Below are positions 1-11,940 of a stretch of 64,000 bases of DNA, piece by piece (within the stretch, counting starts at the first letter, position 1; every line of letters starts with the position of its first letter). The notes below the pieces were generated by a model. That model was not told the DNA's origin. It saw only the letters and a list, made by a program, of their open reading frames with translations, and ran no database searches. The stretch is taken from contig NC_085849.1 in assembly GCF_020906515.1 (NCBI RefSeq), positions 1,674,001 to 1,738,000 on the forward strand, in the 5' to 3' direction. The stretch comes from Vanrija pseudolonga (lineage: Eukaryota > Basidiomycota > Tremellomycetes > Trichosporonales > Trichosporonaceae). Position numbers and translations under genes: made by a program.

Positions 1-1190
1 TGGAGGTGATATCGAAAGGAGGGGGAGCTTGATGAGGGAGGGGGCTAAGAGTTGGCCCAATGGCGGCGGCGCCAGAGATGTTGACGATAGTCGTCGAGTG
101 TGCCGCCCAAGTAGGCGGGAGTGGAGGGAAGTTGAGGGTTCAAGATGCGTCTTGGGTCGTTTGTTTCTGCGCGCGCGAAGGTCGAGGGAACGAACGAGAG
201 TCACGGGTCCCGAGGAGGCCAAACAGGGTGCGCGGTGGTGCTGGCACGCGGCTTGTCCAGGTAACGACTGGCGCGCGATAATCTTTGGACAAGAAGGATG
301 ATCCGTGCCCAAACCAAGATCTTGATGAGGCAGGCGGCGCGCACAAACGAGCAGTGGGATCCAACCCTCAAGCCCGATGATTTTTTGGGTTTCGAGTACA
401 ATTCTTGTCGATGCCCAGGATCGGTCAAACCTTCAATGGGAATGGGCAGGAGTACGTGTGTACGTGTGTACAGGTGTCGCGCCCAAAGCAGCTCGGCACA
501 ATGGCGGCGTCGGGGCGAGAAGTAGGACTGCCGCGGGGTGGTGGTGGTCGATTGAGGGTCGAGGTCCGGCCAACAGCACAGGGCGCGCGACCAGCGGCAA
601 GGGAGCAGGCGACGCGGTGTTGGGCTTGCAGTGGGTTTGGGCTTGACGTGACGCTGGTGCCCGTGGAGCTGAACCAGCAGAACGAGTGGCGTCGAATGAA
701 CAGAAGGCAGGCAATGCCAGAAGGACGGCTGCTGGCTGGCTGGGTGGGTGGCTTCACTGACGCGCGGCGGCGGTCACGGCGGCAATGTAGATTGTCGGTG
801 GATTGTTTAGTTGAAGGCAGCCGTTTCGTGCTCGTGCTGCTGCCGGGAGGGGGGGATCGCTGGATCAGAGCGACACAAGCAGGGCAAGTGGCCAGAACAC
901 AACGGCGCTAGTCTGGGCCTTGATTACAGAATGTTTCGGACGAGACGGGCAGCCCAGCTTGAGGGCAGGTTGGAATTGCTCAAGTGACGCCAAGGAATGC
1001 TAAACAGGCGACGGCTGTCGGACCGGGTTTGCTGGGCTGGGGGCTAGGCAGCGGGGAGTCCAAGGCCGGTTGTCGTCGGCGGGGGGCTGACGTTAGCGTG
1101 CGCTTGTGCGTGTCGTGGTGGTGTGAATAATGTTGCACAGGTGTTGTTGAGAAAGTAAGATGAGATGGAGATGATACGACGACAAGTGGG

Positions 1191-1216
1191 GCAGGCAGGC
1201 ATGCAGGCAGGCAGGC
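1191..1216. repeat. GGCA-type tetranucleotide microsatellite
   Basis: Near-perfect repeats of GCAG/GGCA broken once by an 'at' at 1201-1202. Simple-sequence tract in non-coding DNA. Confidence 0.8.
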
Positions 1217-1659
1217 GACGGCGGGGGAGAGGGAGGGGGTAGGGGAGGGGCCGTAGAGAGAGCCAGAGTGCGGCTGTTGCTGTTGCCGGGTGCAATCTCT
1301 GGGCACGAGGTAACAAGGCAACGACGACGACTCGTATCAATCAGGACAGGCCAAGCACGCACGCAGCAGGAACAGCAGCAGCAGCAACAACGCTCCGAGG
1401 GCCTTGGACTTATCGGTCCTGTGCGTTGTGCGTGCGTCGATACGTGTGTGCGTGCGTGCGAGCCTGCGTCAGGCGAACTGCTGGTATCTTTTCCAGGAGC
1501 AGGAGCAGCCGCTGTAGCCGTTGCTGGTACATCAGCAGCAGTGTCAACAGCGGGCGGGCGGCTCTCTCTCCGCCGTTGTCCTGCCTGCCTGTGCGCTGTG
1601 CCTCCCCCTCTGTGCTGTGGGTGCTCGGTCCTGTCTTCCCTGCCTGCTCTCTCTGCTGG

Positions 1660-1682
1660 CCGCCGCCGCCGCCGCCGCCTCC
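1660..1682. repeat. CCG trinucleotide tract
   Basis: Run of CCG triplets in the non-coding left flank. All overlapping open frames are low complexity, so the triplet period need not mean coding. Confidence 0.8.
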
Positions 1683-3753
1683 ACCGCCGCGGGTCGCCGC
1701 CCACAACCGCCTGCGGCGCCATGTTGCACGGCCCAGCCGGCGCTTTTTGATCCCTTTGCGCCACAGGACAGGCAAGTTGGATGCATTCCACAGGGACAAG
1801 CACGAGGAGGGGGGGCATCCCCTGAACATTTGGTGGGTAGCTGCTACATTGGTAGCAATAGCAGCACCAGCACCAGCACCAGCATCAACAGAAACGACAG
1901 ACGATTGTGGCTACATTGATGCAGAGCAAAGCCTGGGCAAACAGGCACGTCTTCTTCTTTCAACGACGACGAGGCAGCAGCCCCCAGAAGCCAGCCAGCA
2001 AGGTACCCTGTCGACCTTGCTCCCCCTTCGGGCTTGGGTGCTTTGCTCGTCGTGGTCTGGTCGTCGAGCAAGCAGGTCCGACGAACCCGGCGCACCGCAA
2101 CGAGGAATTAGGCAACCTTGCAGCCCAGTAGCAAGCCAACCGGCCCCCATCACCCCCACCACCCCACCCAAAACTGAACTTGTGATTCATTTCCGCCGTG
2201 GGAGATCAAACATGAGTCACTAGGTGCCTGCAGCCAGCGAGCAGCCAGCAGCTAGACAGCCGGACAAGATAGCCACAAGGCGGATCTCTGGAACCACGTA
2301 CCAGGAATGGCGGATGCCCGAGCGACGAGCCACCAGCTAGCCAGCTAACCATCTACGTCCCTGCCCACGCGGTGATTCATTAGCATTTTTTTATCGCGCG
2401 CTGTGGGTTGGGCAATGCACCCAGAAGTCTTGTCTGTAGACGTACGTTGGGCCACTACTTTGGCCAGCCAGGCACACGCGGTGATCTTCCAATGGCGCGA
2501 TGGCGTGCCGGCCGACGCCTCCAGCAAAAGCAAGCCAGCGAGCGCCAGGTAGCAGCGGCCTTTGCTTACCCTTTTCCTGCCTGTTCTGCCTTGCCCTGTC
2601 CTCTGTGTGCCGACCGACGTCAATGGCGCCCGCACCGATGCGGGGGATTGGGCCTAGCGACCCAACGATTGGGTTTGGGGCCCGGCGCGGCGCAGACACG
2701 CTGACGACGCACGAGCGAGCCAGCGAGGGACGACGCCGGACCTTGCACCGCGGCGCTGTTGGTCGGTCGTCAAGCGGAGGCATCGAAGCGCAGCCCAGCA
2801 GTGACATCACAGCCTGTAGGTGGGCGGCCGTGGCCGTGGCGGCGGCGTGGGTGGGCGTGGGTGTGGGCGTGGCGGCGCACTCTCGGCGCACCACAGGCTG
2901 CCTGCCTGCATGCATGGCTGCTGGAATCGCACCCACCAGGATCAAGGACGACCCACTGCAATTTAGTGGCACGTCCTCGTCCTGAGAATCAGTGGCGGCG
3001 GTCGTCGTCGCGAGGGACCCACTCAGACGCCGCCGCGTCAGTGTTCCCTCCTCGCCCTTGATCGCCGAGGTTGTGGGGACGCGGTGTGGACGTGGCGTCG
3101 AAACCCACCGACACACCCCTTCGAGACGGTCGTTCACACTGCCCAGGGAGAGGGTAATGTGGCGCCGGGGTCTGCACGGCACACGTCGGCACGGCGAGAC
3201 GGTTGTCGATACGTTCGGTCGCTCTGGGTGTGCAAGGGCATCGGGATTGACATGGCGAAACGCTGCAGCGCGGGCAAGCAACGTCGATGCTGTGCAAACT
3301 CTAGTCTTCTGATCGCGATCGCCCGCCGGAGCACACGCCGGTGCAGATCTCTCGGCGTCTGTATCGAAGCGATGGGGCGGCTACGACGTCTGTCTGTGTG
3401 TCATGGTCGGCCTCGTAACAGTCCGTCCGTCTTTGGGACGACACGACTCGACACGAGACGGCATGGCACAAACACGCCTTGCCGCCGCCGCCCGCCGACG
3501 CCGCTTCAGCCTCTCGCCCGATATTTTGTCGGAGGAAGGCTCTACCGGACGAGCGACCGACCTCCGCACCGCTGCATTGGCCCGCTCCGATGCGGCGCAA
3601 GGCCGACACGGCCATCCGAAGCCGCTGTATCTCTATACATGTGATTGTCCGGACGAATACAAGTCCGTCCTGTGTCAAGCCTCTATAACAGCCTTCTGCG
3701 GCTGGTGGCGGCGCTAACCCTCAGTGGCACAGGATCTGGCGTTGGTGGCTCCC

Positions 3754-5685
3754 CTAGAACTGCTTCTTTCCGAAACCGTCTCGGCTCGCCGCCACACGCT
3801 CAAGGTGAGTACCCGCCCTATCGCGACCCAGGGCGTCGGCGAACCACGCGACCGTGGCGAGGATGTGACGCGAGAAGAAGAAGATGGGGACATGGATCTG
3901 GGACCAGAGGGTCTTTTGAATTGGTCCTGACGCACGAAACGACGCCGACGGCCAGCTGTGCGTAAAGCTGTCGCCGGTCGGTGTTGTTGGTGTCGAAGAA
4001 GAGGGTGATGGGGTAGAGGGCAGCAGCGTGGCGGCGGCTGAAGGTGGCTTGGACTGGAGCGCCTGGATGAGAAACTGCATGTTAGACGCGGCGGCGGTTA
4101 ACAGCGGCACGTACGAAGGGATAAATGAGTGCGAAGACGATCATGTTGACCAGGGGCGGCGCGAACGACGTGAGGAGGGTCGCGGGGAGTCCTGTGGCGG
4201 GGTGTCAGAGTTGAGAAGCCGAGGAGGCCAAGCACGAGGAATGTCGACTTGCCAAGCCGCGGCGCGTTCGCGGCGCGTTTGCGGCGCTCCCTCGGCACGA
4301 CGCCACTTACCAAAGCCAAACATGTACGCGCATCGGTCCGAGATGTACTTGCAGCGGTATTCAAGGGGCCACTGGCGCGAGGAGAGGAGGAATCTGGGGT
4401 GGGTGGTCAGTGAGTGGACGGGTGGTGAGGTGGCGAGGGGCGAGGGAAGCCAAGCCTCCTCAACGAGTCGCCGCCGCCGGCAGCCCGTCATCGCTGGCGT
4501 TTCCCATCGCTCGCTCGCAGTCCGTGCCAACTCACTCAAACGCATAGTACGCATTCACGACGCTCATATAAGCCAGGGTGACGGGCCGCCCGAACACGGG
4601 GATGAGGCGCAGCGAGCGCCCGAGGAAGGTTAGCTCGGAGATGAGCAGGATGCGCGTGAACGCGAGCCATGCCCAGGCTGCCGAGCCGAAGGCGGGGGAC
4701 GGGGGTGCGGCGGACGAGGTGGTCGTGGGCTGGTGGCGATAGCTGGGAGTGTCAGCGAGCAGCGAGCGATAGCGAGCTGGGAGGGAGGGGCGGCTCGTGA
4801 GCAGCGAGGCATGGCGAGGTGGCTGGGCTGCCTGGTGCTGGGCGAGCCTCGAGCCGTCCACGATCGGGGGCACGAACGCGGTCGCGTCTCCCTCTCCCTC
4901 TTGCACACACACACGCGCCGCGCCGGCGGCATCCCACTCACCTAGGATGCAACAGCGTCTGAGCGCGGCGCGCCACGTCGGGCCCCCACACGCCGTTGAT
5001 CCAAAAGCACACTGCGAACAGGGGCCAGCTCAACAGGACATTGTACCACAGGCCGACCTCGGCCGCGCGCGTCTCGAGCAGGTCGTGGTGCGCCGCGTCG
5101 TTGGCTGACGAGTGGGCCAGTAGCGGGCGGATGACGAGCGTGAAGGATGAGAGGAGGGTCAGGCAGAGGAGGTTGAGCAGGCTGCGAGCGAGCGAGCGTT
5201 AGCGAGCGCGCGGGGGTGCTAGTACGGCGACTCACGCGACTTTTAACACGCGCGATCCGAGCTCGGCGTCCCTGTGTTGGCGTCAGCAAGTGATAAGATA
5301 CGCCAGCCAGCACCCACCCCCACACGAGGCCGACGCTGCGCTCGAGCCGCGTCGCGTCGCGGAACCCTGCGCGCGCCGAGCTCGCGGCATCACGCAGCAC
5401 CCGCGCCGCGCGCTGCGCGGGCGTGTTGTCGTCGGCGTCGTACGCGTACCCGTTGGCAAAGGACGGCGACGGCGAGAGCAGCGGCGCGCCGTTGGCGTAC
5501 AGCGCCGCGGCTGTGCTCTGGGGCGAGTAGGACGGCGAGAAGGAGGGCGAGCCTGGGCGCGGGCTGCTCGGCGGGTACAGCTTGTTCGGCGTGCTTGGCT
5601 GCGACGACGGTGGCGGCGGCATGCGTACTGGCGACGAAGTAGTCGTGTCGACGGCTTCTGGGTGCTGCCGTCTGCGGTGGATCAT
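3754..5685 (-). CDS. EI24/CysZ-family ER membrane protein
   Basis: Multi-pass membrane protein of the EI24 (etoposide-induced 2.4) family, ER proteins linked to autophagy in animals. The spliced product is roughly 440 aa. Residues 1-105 are a Pro/Ser-rich disordered tail (start ATG at 5685; a later Met in MPPPPSS is an alternative). The core carries the family signature WYNVLLSWPLFAVCFWING followed by VWGPDVARRAQ, matching the conserved 'YN..L..P......LN..WYQDIA' block of EI24. Later exons give hydrophobic helices (AWAWLAFTRILLISELTFLG; LTSFAPPLVNMIVFALIYPF). I read six introns, e.g. a 46-nt intron with donor GTGGGTG that removes an apparent YHLLTP read-through, and the last one of 40 nt ending TCTAACATGCAG. 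The final exon is hydrophilic, then IFFFSRHILATVAWFADALG. Family call is good; exact small exons are less certain. Confidence 0.75.
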
Positions 5686-5921
5686 GCTGCCGACGTGTTA
5701 AGTATCAAGACTAGTCTCCGCTTCAAACATGTCATCGCCCCTTATTTTGTGTGTGTGAAGATCCATCTTCGCCAGCGTCACGCGTAATGAATAGCAACCC
5801 CCGTGCCTGGCGCGCCTCGGGCTACGCGTAATTTACGGCACGTGGCAGCCGGCGTGCAGCGCGCAGGCGGGCAAGAGATGCAAGAGACTATCGATCAGAG
5901 TATCACGGTATACATGAATCA

Positions 5922-8768
5922 CTACTGCAATGCTAGCGGCGTGCGGCGCGCGACCGCAATCACGTCGGCCGCCATGGTCAGATACCGCGCATACCCCTCC
6001 ATCACGCCCGTGATGCGGATCGCGCGCCCCGTGCGCCGGTTCACGCGCGTTTCGCCCGACTCGCGCGCGGCGAGGTCCTCGGCCTCGAGCATGTCGTCGG
6101 CCGCCACGACGGCGCCCACGAACGGCATCGTCTCGAGGAAGAGCGTCGCGTCGGGGAGGAGGCGGGCTGATAGGGGGACAATGGGGTCGAGGACTGGCAG
6201 CAGGGAGCGGATGTACGCGGTTCTGGTGTGCGTCAGCTGTGTGTGCCACACTACGCAACTCACTGTCTGGTCTGGAGATCGCCAAGCGGCGCCCCCCATC
6301 CGCCCGCCAGAGATGCCAATGCCGAGGCGATATCACCTGCTCGATCATACGGCGCGAGCGTAGGGTACAGCTCCTGCACGTCGGGTTTGAGCAGCTGCGC
6401 GATACCCTGCTCGTCGTCCATGCCTGGTGCGAGGCGGTCGACCTCGTGGATCTGTTTGGGTTAGCGATGCGCTTCGACGTACACCCACCTCCATGCGTGC
6501 CCATGCCCGGGGCGCAACGTAGGCGTCGGCAAAGGACGTCGTGTCGAGGCGCAGTAGCAACGCGTCGAGCTCGCCAACAAGCTGGGCTTCGTCGACACTG
6601 AGCTCGGCTGGTGCCGAGCGGTCCAGCTGCAGCTGGGTGAGCGCCGCACGCAGGTCGAACTGCGCGCTCGGCTCGTTGCCGTTCGGCGGAAGAGGCTGGT
6701 CGACGAGGCCGGGTTGCGATGGCTTCAAGGAGCGCTCATACAGCCTGCCAATGTCGCTCTCTACCCTATGCACTGAGGCCACAGCAGCGAGGTACGCCTG
6801 CGCGAGGTCTGCTGCCGGTGGGCGGAAGTGCAGCGTCGTCTGTAATGGCAGCGAGTCGCGCGGCACTCTTGTGGGGTCTGACTGGGTTAGCGCTACCACT
6901 CAAAGAAACCCACCATTGCATGTGATCACCACTGGCCGGCGCGACTCGGCGATGAGGCCCACGACCGCGGGCCAGAAGGTGCTCTCCTCGTCGAACAAGA
7001 TATCCGCCTCGTCGATAAGAATGAGTGACTGCTTGTGTTGCGCATTGGTGTCCGGCTTCGGTGGTTCAGGCTTGGCCACTGCCCCGTCCTCCTCAATGGC
7101 GATCGGGTCAGCTGCCGACCCCTGGCTAGACGGCGCCTCTTTCGCCTTGATCTTGCTCCCGAAGAACGACTTGGCAGCCTCGGCCAAGCTCTTCTTCTCC
7201 TCCCGCACGCCGACCATGTGGTTCTTCCCCACGTCGCCGACGAGTGCGAGGAGGTTGGACCCCGTGCGCCGCCCGACGCCGGGGTACACCTCGAACACGT
7301 CCCACCCGAGCTCGGTCGCCGCGGCGTGCACTGCTGCCGATTTGCCCGACCCGTTCGGGCCAGTCAGCAGGATCGTGTTGGCCACCCAGTCGTCGATGGG
7401 CGGGTACGTATCTGGCCGCTGTCCCAGCGCGAGCTCGGGCTCCTCATACAGGTCTGGGATGTCTTCCATCGGCTCCTCGGCCCCTCCGAACATGCCGATG
7501 TCGTCGACAATCCACGAAAGCTGGGGGTTGAGTGCACGGCGGCGGGGCACCCGCCGCACAATCTTGAGCTCGCCTGCACTGCCGACGGATAACGCGCGCA
7601 GCCAGTCGCGGAGGTACGTCGCTTCGAGCTCGTTACCCAGCACTGCGGCCGCGGTGCGCGGCCGGTGCCGCTCGCACCACGTTTCTCTGCGGTCGTCGGG
7701 CCGGGTGTCGCCGAGAACGGCCTGGATCGCAGGGTGTGCGAGCACGAACGGCGGCGCGTCGAACGGTAGTGGCCGTGGTGGGCGATGTGTGCCGTTGGTC
7801 TCCAGCCGCGCCGAGAAGACCGCGTCGATACTGCCCTCGTCTCTCGGCGTAGGGGGTACTCCGCGCCGCGGTAATCGGCTGCTACCAGCCATTGAGGGCT
7901 CCGCGCCGCCAACATGGCTCGGGAAGTCGGCCCCCGGCCAGAGGGCGTGCGGCTCTTCGCCCTCCTTGACGCTGCCCCACCCTGGTCTGAGCTTGCCCGG
8001 CTCGACAGCAGGCTTGAGAGAGAAGAATCCGTGGGCTTTGGGCTTGGCCTTGGGCTTGTCGGTTGTCGTAGGTGCTGAGGAGGGCGCGGCGGCTGGCTCG
8101 CCGTCAGCTTCCGACGTCGCTGCTGGCGATGCCGCGGCCGCTGCTGCTGCTGCTGCCGGCCGCGAGAAGAACGAGTGCGCCGTGCCCTTATCGCTCGAAA
8201 AGACGAGCTTCTTGGGCCCGCGCGGCGCCTCGACGACCACCACCTCGTCGTCGTCGTCCGAGGTGTCGACGTCAATCACGGCAGACACGGGCGAGGTGTC
8301 AGGCGAGAGGATCTGGACGAGCGGCGTGCCTGCTCCCGACTCGGTGGCGCTCTTCCTCGGCTTGCGCGCGCGCGGCTTGTCTGCTGTCAGCTTTGTACAG
8401 ACGCAACAAGCTCACCACCATTCCGTCGCCGGCCCTTGGCCTTGGGGTCGTCCGAGTCGCTGACAGCAGCGGAAGATGAGGCCGAGGAAGGCGCCGTTGC
8501 CTCCGATACGGCACGGCTCGTGTCCACCCCCACGCCGTTCGCGCCGAACACGAGCCGCGCGTTCGGCTGCTCGTCCTTCCTTCTCCGCTTGCGTGCGGCT
8601 GCCGCCGCTGGCGGGGCTGGGGCCGGTGCGGCCCCGCCGCCCCACAGTGCCGAGAGTGTGCCCTTTGGTGCTGACGGACCAGCTTGCGGCTCCTCGTCTG
8701 GCAGCATGCTGCGGGGTTAGCGGTTGTTGATGTGCATAGACTCACTTGCTCTTCGGCCCGCTGGACAT
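5922..8768 (-). CDS. Elg1/ATAD5-like PCNA-unloading AAA+ ATPase
   Basis: Large subunit of the Elg1 RFC-like complex, which unloads PCNA (notably SUMO-PCNA) from chromatin in the nucleus. About 860 aa. A first mini-exon (MSSGPKS) starts at ATG 8768 and is spliced with a GTGAGT donor onto MLPDEEPQAG. The N-terminal third is disordered and contains the acidic-hydrophobic strings VIDVDTSDDDDEVVVVEAP, which look like paired SUMO-interacting motifs. The AAA+ core has Walker A GPNGSGKSA within NTILLTGPNGSGKSAAVHAA, the Elg1-type EVYPGVGRRTGSN, and Walker B LILIDEADILF. An ITCN sensor-1 segment ends at an intron (GTGGGTTTC...TCAG). Downstream exons include IHEVDRLAPGMDDEQG and the helical C-terminus ending TPLALQ*. 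No arginine-finger SRC motif is evident, as expected for an RLC large subunit. The strong AAA+ core makes the assignment fairly secure. Confidence 0.85.
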
Positions 8769-9025
8769 GCAATTAGTGGTGGAGACTGGGCCGGTCGAGT
8801 GCAAGATGTTGTTGTCGATGGAGTGATTAACTTGTTCAAAAGCAACCTTTGGGTCTCAACGCGTAGACGCAACAGCCCACTCAGCATGACGCGTCTGGAC
8901 CCTGAATTCATCGTTTCCAGCACTCGACCAACGACACATCGCAACCATCACACATCTTGCATGCGAAGACCTGTACATACATGCGCGCATCTCACACCTC
9001 TTACATACTACGGCTGCTGGGGCAG

Positions 9026-10718
9026 CTACGTGGCGGGGTCAAGGCCCACCCAGCTGCCCTCCAGCCCGCTGCTGTCGGCCGACGAGTGGTTTGTGCCGGC
9101 GGTGTGGATTGACGACGCGAGGTCCTCGCCGCCCTCGTGGTCGCTGCTCGAGGCCGAGCGCGACTGAGGCACAGAGGAAGCTGCCGAAGAGAGCGACTTG
9201 GGTGGAGGGGCGGGAGCCGGTCCAGTCTCGGACGGCAGTTCTGGCAAGATTGCCAGCACGCGTGGCAGTGCGCGCGGAGGCACAACCTGCAGCAACGATG
9301 GCAGCCACGCCCGCTGGCCAATGTAGTACTGGTGACCGCAGCGCGACTTGATTATCCGCAGCAAGCGAGACTCGAACTGCGCATAGTCGCGCGCGGGGGC
9401 GCCATATCCGACATGCGCGGCGATGTTTCGGTACACTGAGCGCAGGCCGCCAACGACAAGATCGCGGAGCACCGTGAATGTGGCGGTCGCGGACGCGGTC
9501 GACTCGCGCAAGCGCTGCTTGGCCTGCTCGCGGCGCGAGAGCGCACGGCCCTCGGTGATGATCGCGGGGAGGGTCGGGAGGGTGATCTGGCCAAGGAAGA
9601 CGGAAATCACGCGGACGTTGTTCGCGGCCGAGAGGTTGGCGCCGAGCAAGCGGTGGTTCGAGGTCAGGACCTGGTTGGCGAACGCGCCTGGGTTTGTGAG
9701 CGTCGCGCTTGAGGGGTAGAGCGTGACGAGGATCGGAATGTGGCCTGTGGGTCCGGGCAACACGAGCGCGGGGAGCGCCGGCAGCGCTGCTGGCTGGGAA
9801 GGCGGCGACGGGTTGAGCGGGTACAGCGACACGAACGCGTGGATGCGCGGAATGTGCCCCGGGTGCGGGTTGTACGGGTCGCCGGCGGTGTACTGCCCCG
9901 AGTGGCCCGCCGAGGGGAACCGGAGCGTCAATGTGGCCAGCAGCGAGCGGTGGAAGGGCGGGAAAGTGGCGGACTGGGGTGTGTGAGCTTGCCGCCTTCC
10001 CACACTAGACCTACGTTCTCAGTGTCATAAATGAGGACACGGAGCGCGTTGCGCTCGTTGAGCCCGCTCAGGCGGCGCTCGAGCGCCTCGGCCTCCTTGA
10101 CCTGGGGTACGGCCACGATGACAATGTACCCCGCCTTGAGGAGGGACGCGGCGAGGGGCACGAGAAGCGGCGGGACGGGGCTCGGCGAGAGGATGACTGC
10201 GGCCGGTGTCAGGGTGGCACACGCTCGCTCAACTCACCAATAGCCTCCTTCAGCATGCCGTCCTCGACGACGCCGCGCGAGCCAAAGCGGTGGCGGCGGC
10301 GCAGCTCTGTTGCGTACTTTCCGAACGGACCCACGCCAGTGAGGAGCCCGACGGTGCCAACGCCGGCCGTGATGGCGAGGGCCGCGCCAGCGGTGAACAG
10401 GAGAGGGTGCTTGCGCGCGAGGGACGTGGCCTTTCCGCACGCGTTGGAGGCGAGCCTCGGCGCCGGGGGAGGCGGGGGAGGCGGCGCGCTCTCCTTGTTG
10501 AAGGGAGGGAAGGGGATCGAGATGGACGGCGGGCCGTGCATGTTGAGCGACGCGACTGGTCGTCAGTCGCACGCGCGCCGGTAGCACTTACTCAGATCAT
10601 TGGATACCCGCTCGACCGTCTCGAGCATCTTGGTCGGCAGCTCGTGCAAGTTGGAGGGCACCTGCTCCTCGAGCCACTTCTCGAGCTCGTCGAGGAGTTG
10701 GCCGAGGTCGATGGTCAT
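9026..10718 (-). CDS. DUF1776 fungal protein, membrane-anchored Rossmann-like
   Basis: Resembles the fungal DUF1776 family (S. cerevisiae YNL181W-type, short-chain-dehydrogenase-like). Four exons. MTIDLGQLLDELEKWLEEQV starts at ATG 10718. Exon 2 holds a proline run followed by a transmembrane segment (HPLLFTAGAALAITAGVGTV). Exon 3 has a beta-alpha-beta-like stretch AGYIVIVAVPQVKEAEALER and VLIYDTEN. Exon 4 is long and ends in a Ser-rich tail, GSWVGLDPAT*. Within it, the SGQYTAGDPYN, ANNVRVISVFLGQI and GHQYYIGQRAWLPSLL blocks fit the family's late region. No canonical TGxxxGxG cofactor motif or YxxxK catalytic pair is visible, so enzymatic activity is doubtful. Introns are short (donors GTAAGTGC, GTGAGTTG, GTAGGTCT). 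It runs in tandem behind ELG1 with only about 257 bp between them. Confidence 0.65.
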
Positions 10719-11209
10719 GGCGGTGGCGGGGTGGGTGGGGGTGCGCTCCTCCTGGTCAGGCGACGCAATATAAGGCGGAGGGTGCTGGTGGGTGCTGCTG
10801 CTGCGCTGCTGTTGGCTTTGAGTCCTGGGGTGGTTGATGCCGACGCGTGAGTGTTGTTGTTGTGCCGTTGCTGCTTGCTCGTCGCTTGGTCGGTCGTTGT
10901 TGCCAGAGCTGCCTGCCTGCCGGAGCTGGTGCGAAGCGGCGTCGGGTCGTAGTCGCCTACGTACGACATCGGCAGACTGCAGCAGCCACAGAGTGGGTGG
11001 CAAAAACAAAGCAACCAACCAACCCACACGTGACGAAAAGTACACGCCATTGGGACAGTGACGTCATGCTAGTCCACACGCACATCGGGCTGCTCCATCG
11101 ACTTGTGACGACGGGCATCTGCAAAGAGCTTATACTTAACGAGAGAGGGGCAGCAACACGCCGGGTTCGCATCCATCCCATCGCCCATCCGCACGACGAA
11201 ACACTTACC
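10719..11209. other. divergent promoter region
   Basis: Intergenic space between the start of the DUF1776 gene (-) and the small membrane-protein gene (+), so it should hold both promoters. A CAATATAAGG stretch at about 10766-10775 is TATA-like and lies about 50 bp upstream of the minus-strand start, but its orientation is ambiguous. No other element is evident. Confidence 0.4.
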
Positions 11210-11844
11210 ATGTCGGCCCAAGACGCCCCATCCACACAGAAGAAGACGAGCGACAGCGGTAACCCGTAAGTAGTAGTCGGATGTGGCGCCGCCAACCCCC
11301 CTGCGCCAGCTCACACCACCCAGCGCGTCCCTCTCGACTGACCCGCGCAAGAAGGTAGACGTGAACAAGCCTGATGTGAAGCCGCCGCTGAAGGACGTGC
11401 CGATGGGCAGGTTGTAAGTCTCGTCCTCCCTACTAGCCCCCTAACACCAGCCTCACGTACCTCACCTTCGGCCTGCTCGCCCTCTCCGCCTTCTACCTCT
11501 GGCGCTTTACCGTGTGGGCGCACAACGCGGGCGGGTACATCAACCTCCTGACCGGACGGCGCGACTACCCGCCCGCCGGCGTGGCCGCCGCTGCCGCCGC
11601 TGCGCACGAGTCGGCCGTCGCGGCGGACAAGCATACCGGTCCGCCGACGAAGAAGCAGGTCCAGGACCAGATCTTCAAGCTTGCCGACATGCTCGGCGTC
11701 AAGCCTGCCGAGCTGAGCGCGGCCATCCGCCCCCTCGTCGACCCGACCGTCAACAAGGCTGCCGAGAGGGAGGCCCCCGCCGGTGGAGAGGAAACGGCCG
11801 AGCCTGGCCTGTTCAATATCGTCGGCGAGATCCTGCTCGACTAG
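11210..11844 (+). CDS. small single-pass membrane protein, unrecognised
   Basis: Three exons joined by short introns (donors GTAAGTAG and GTAAGTCT; acceptors CACCCAG and ACACCAG) give a protein of about 180 aa. ATG at 11210 follows an ACTTACC leader. Residues 1-48 are hydrophilic and lysine-rich. Residues about 49-70 form one hydrophobic helix (FLTYLTFGLLALSAFYLWRF) followed by WAHNAGGYINLLTGRRDYPP. Then comes an Ala-rich linker and a soluble amphipathic tail (QVQDQIFKLADMLGVKPAEL ... NIVGEILLD*). The intron phases keep the frame open across all three exons, which supports a real gene. I do not recognise the family. The topology suggests an ER or mitochondrial membrane adaptor with a cytosolic helical tail, but that is inference. 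It is convergent with the Rad60-like gene, 96 bp away. Confidence 0.6.
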
Positions 11845-11940
11845 CGTGCGCGCGGATGATGCATACCTCGCACCGCTTTCATATGCTACAACACGTCGTA
11901 TATTGACAATGGGCTCATGGCTGATCAGACCTACACGCAC

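Larger units (their letters stand above)
1..3753. other. gene-free low-complexity stretch
   Basis: No reading frame here shows a recognisable domain or a convincing chain of spliced exons. The longest open frames are compositionally biased and look like by-products of high GC. The stretch is rich in short purine/pyrimidine and CAG/CCG/GGCA-type repeats, as seen in the long leaders of regulator genes in such genomes. It lies downstream of the 3' end of the EI24-like gene, so it could be the leader or promoter of a gene outside the left edge. I see no specific signal that settles this. Confidence 0.5.

Noticed and set aside
2391-3281. 296-codon minus-strand frame in the left flank
   Set aside because: Arg/Ala/Pro/Thr-rich low-complexity translation typical of GC-rich non-coding DNA; no motif.
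6541-8463. 640-codon open frame on + antisense to the Elg1 gene
   Set aside because: Ser/Arg/Pro-biased shadow; the minus strand has Walker A and B motifs and clean introns.
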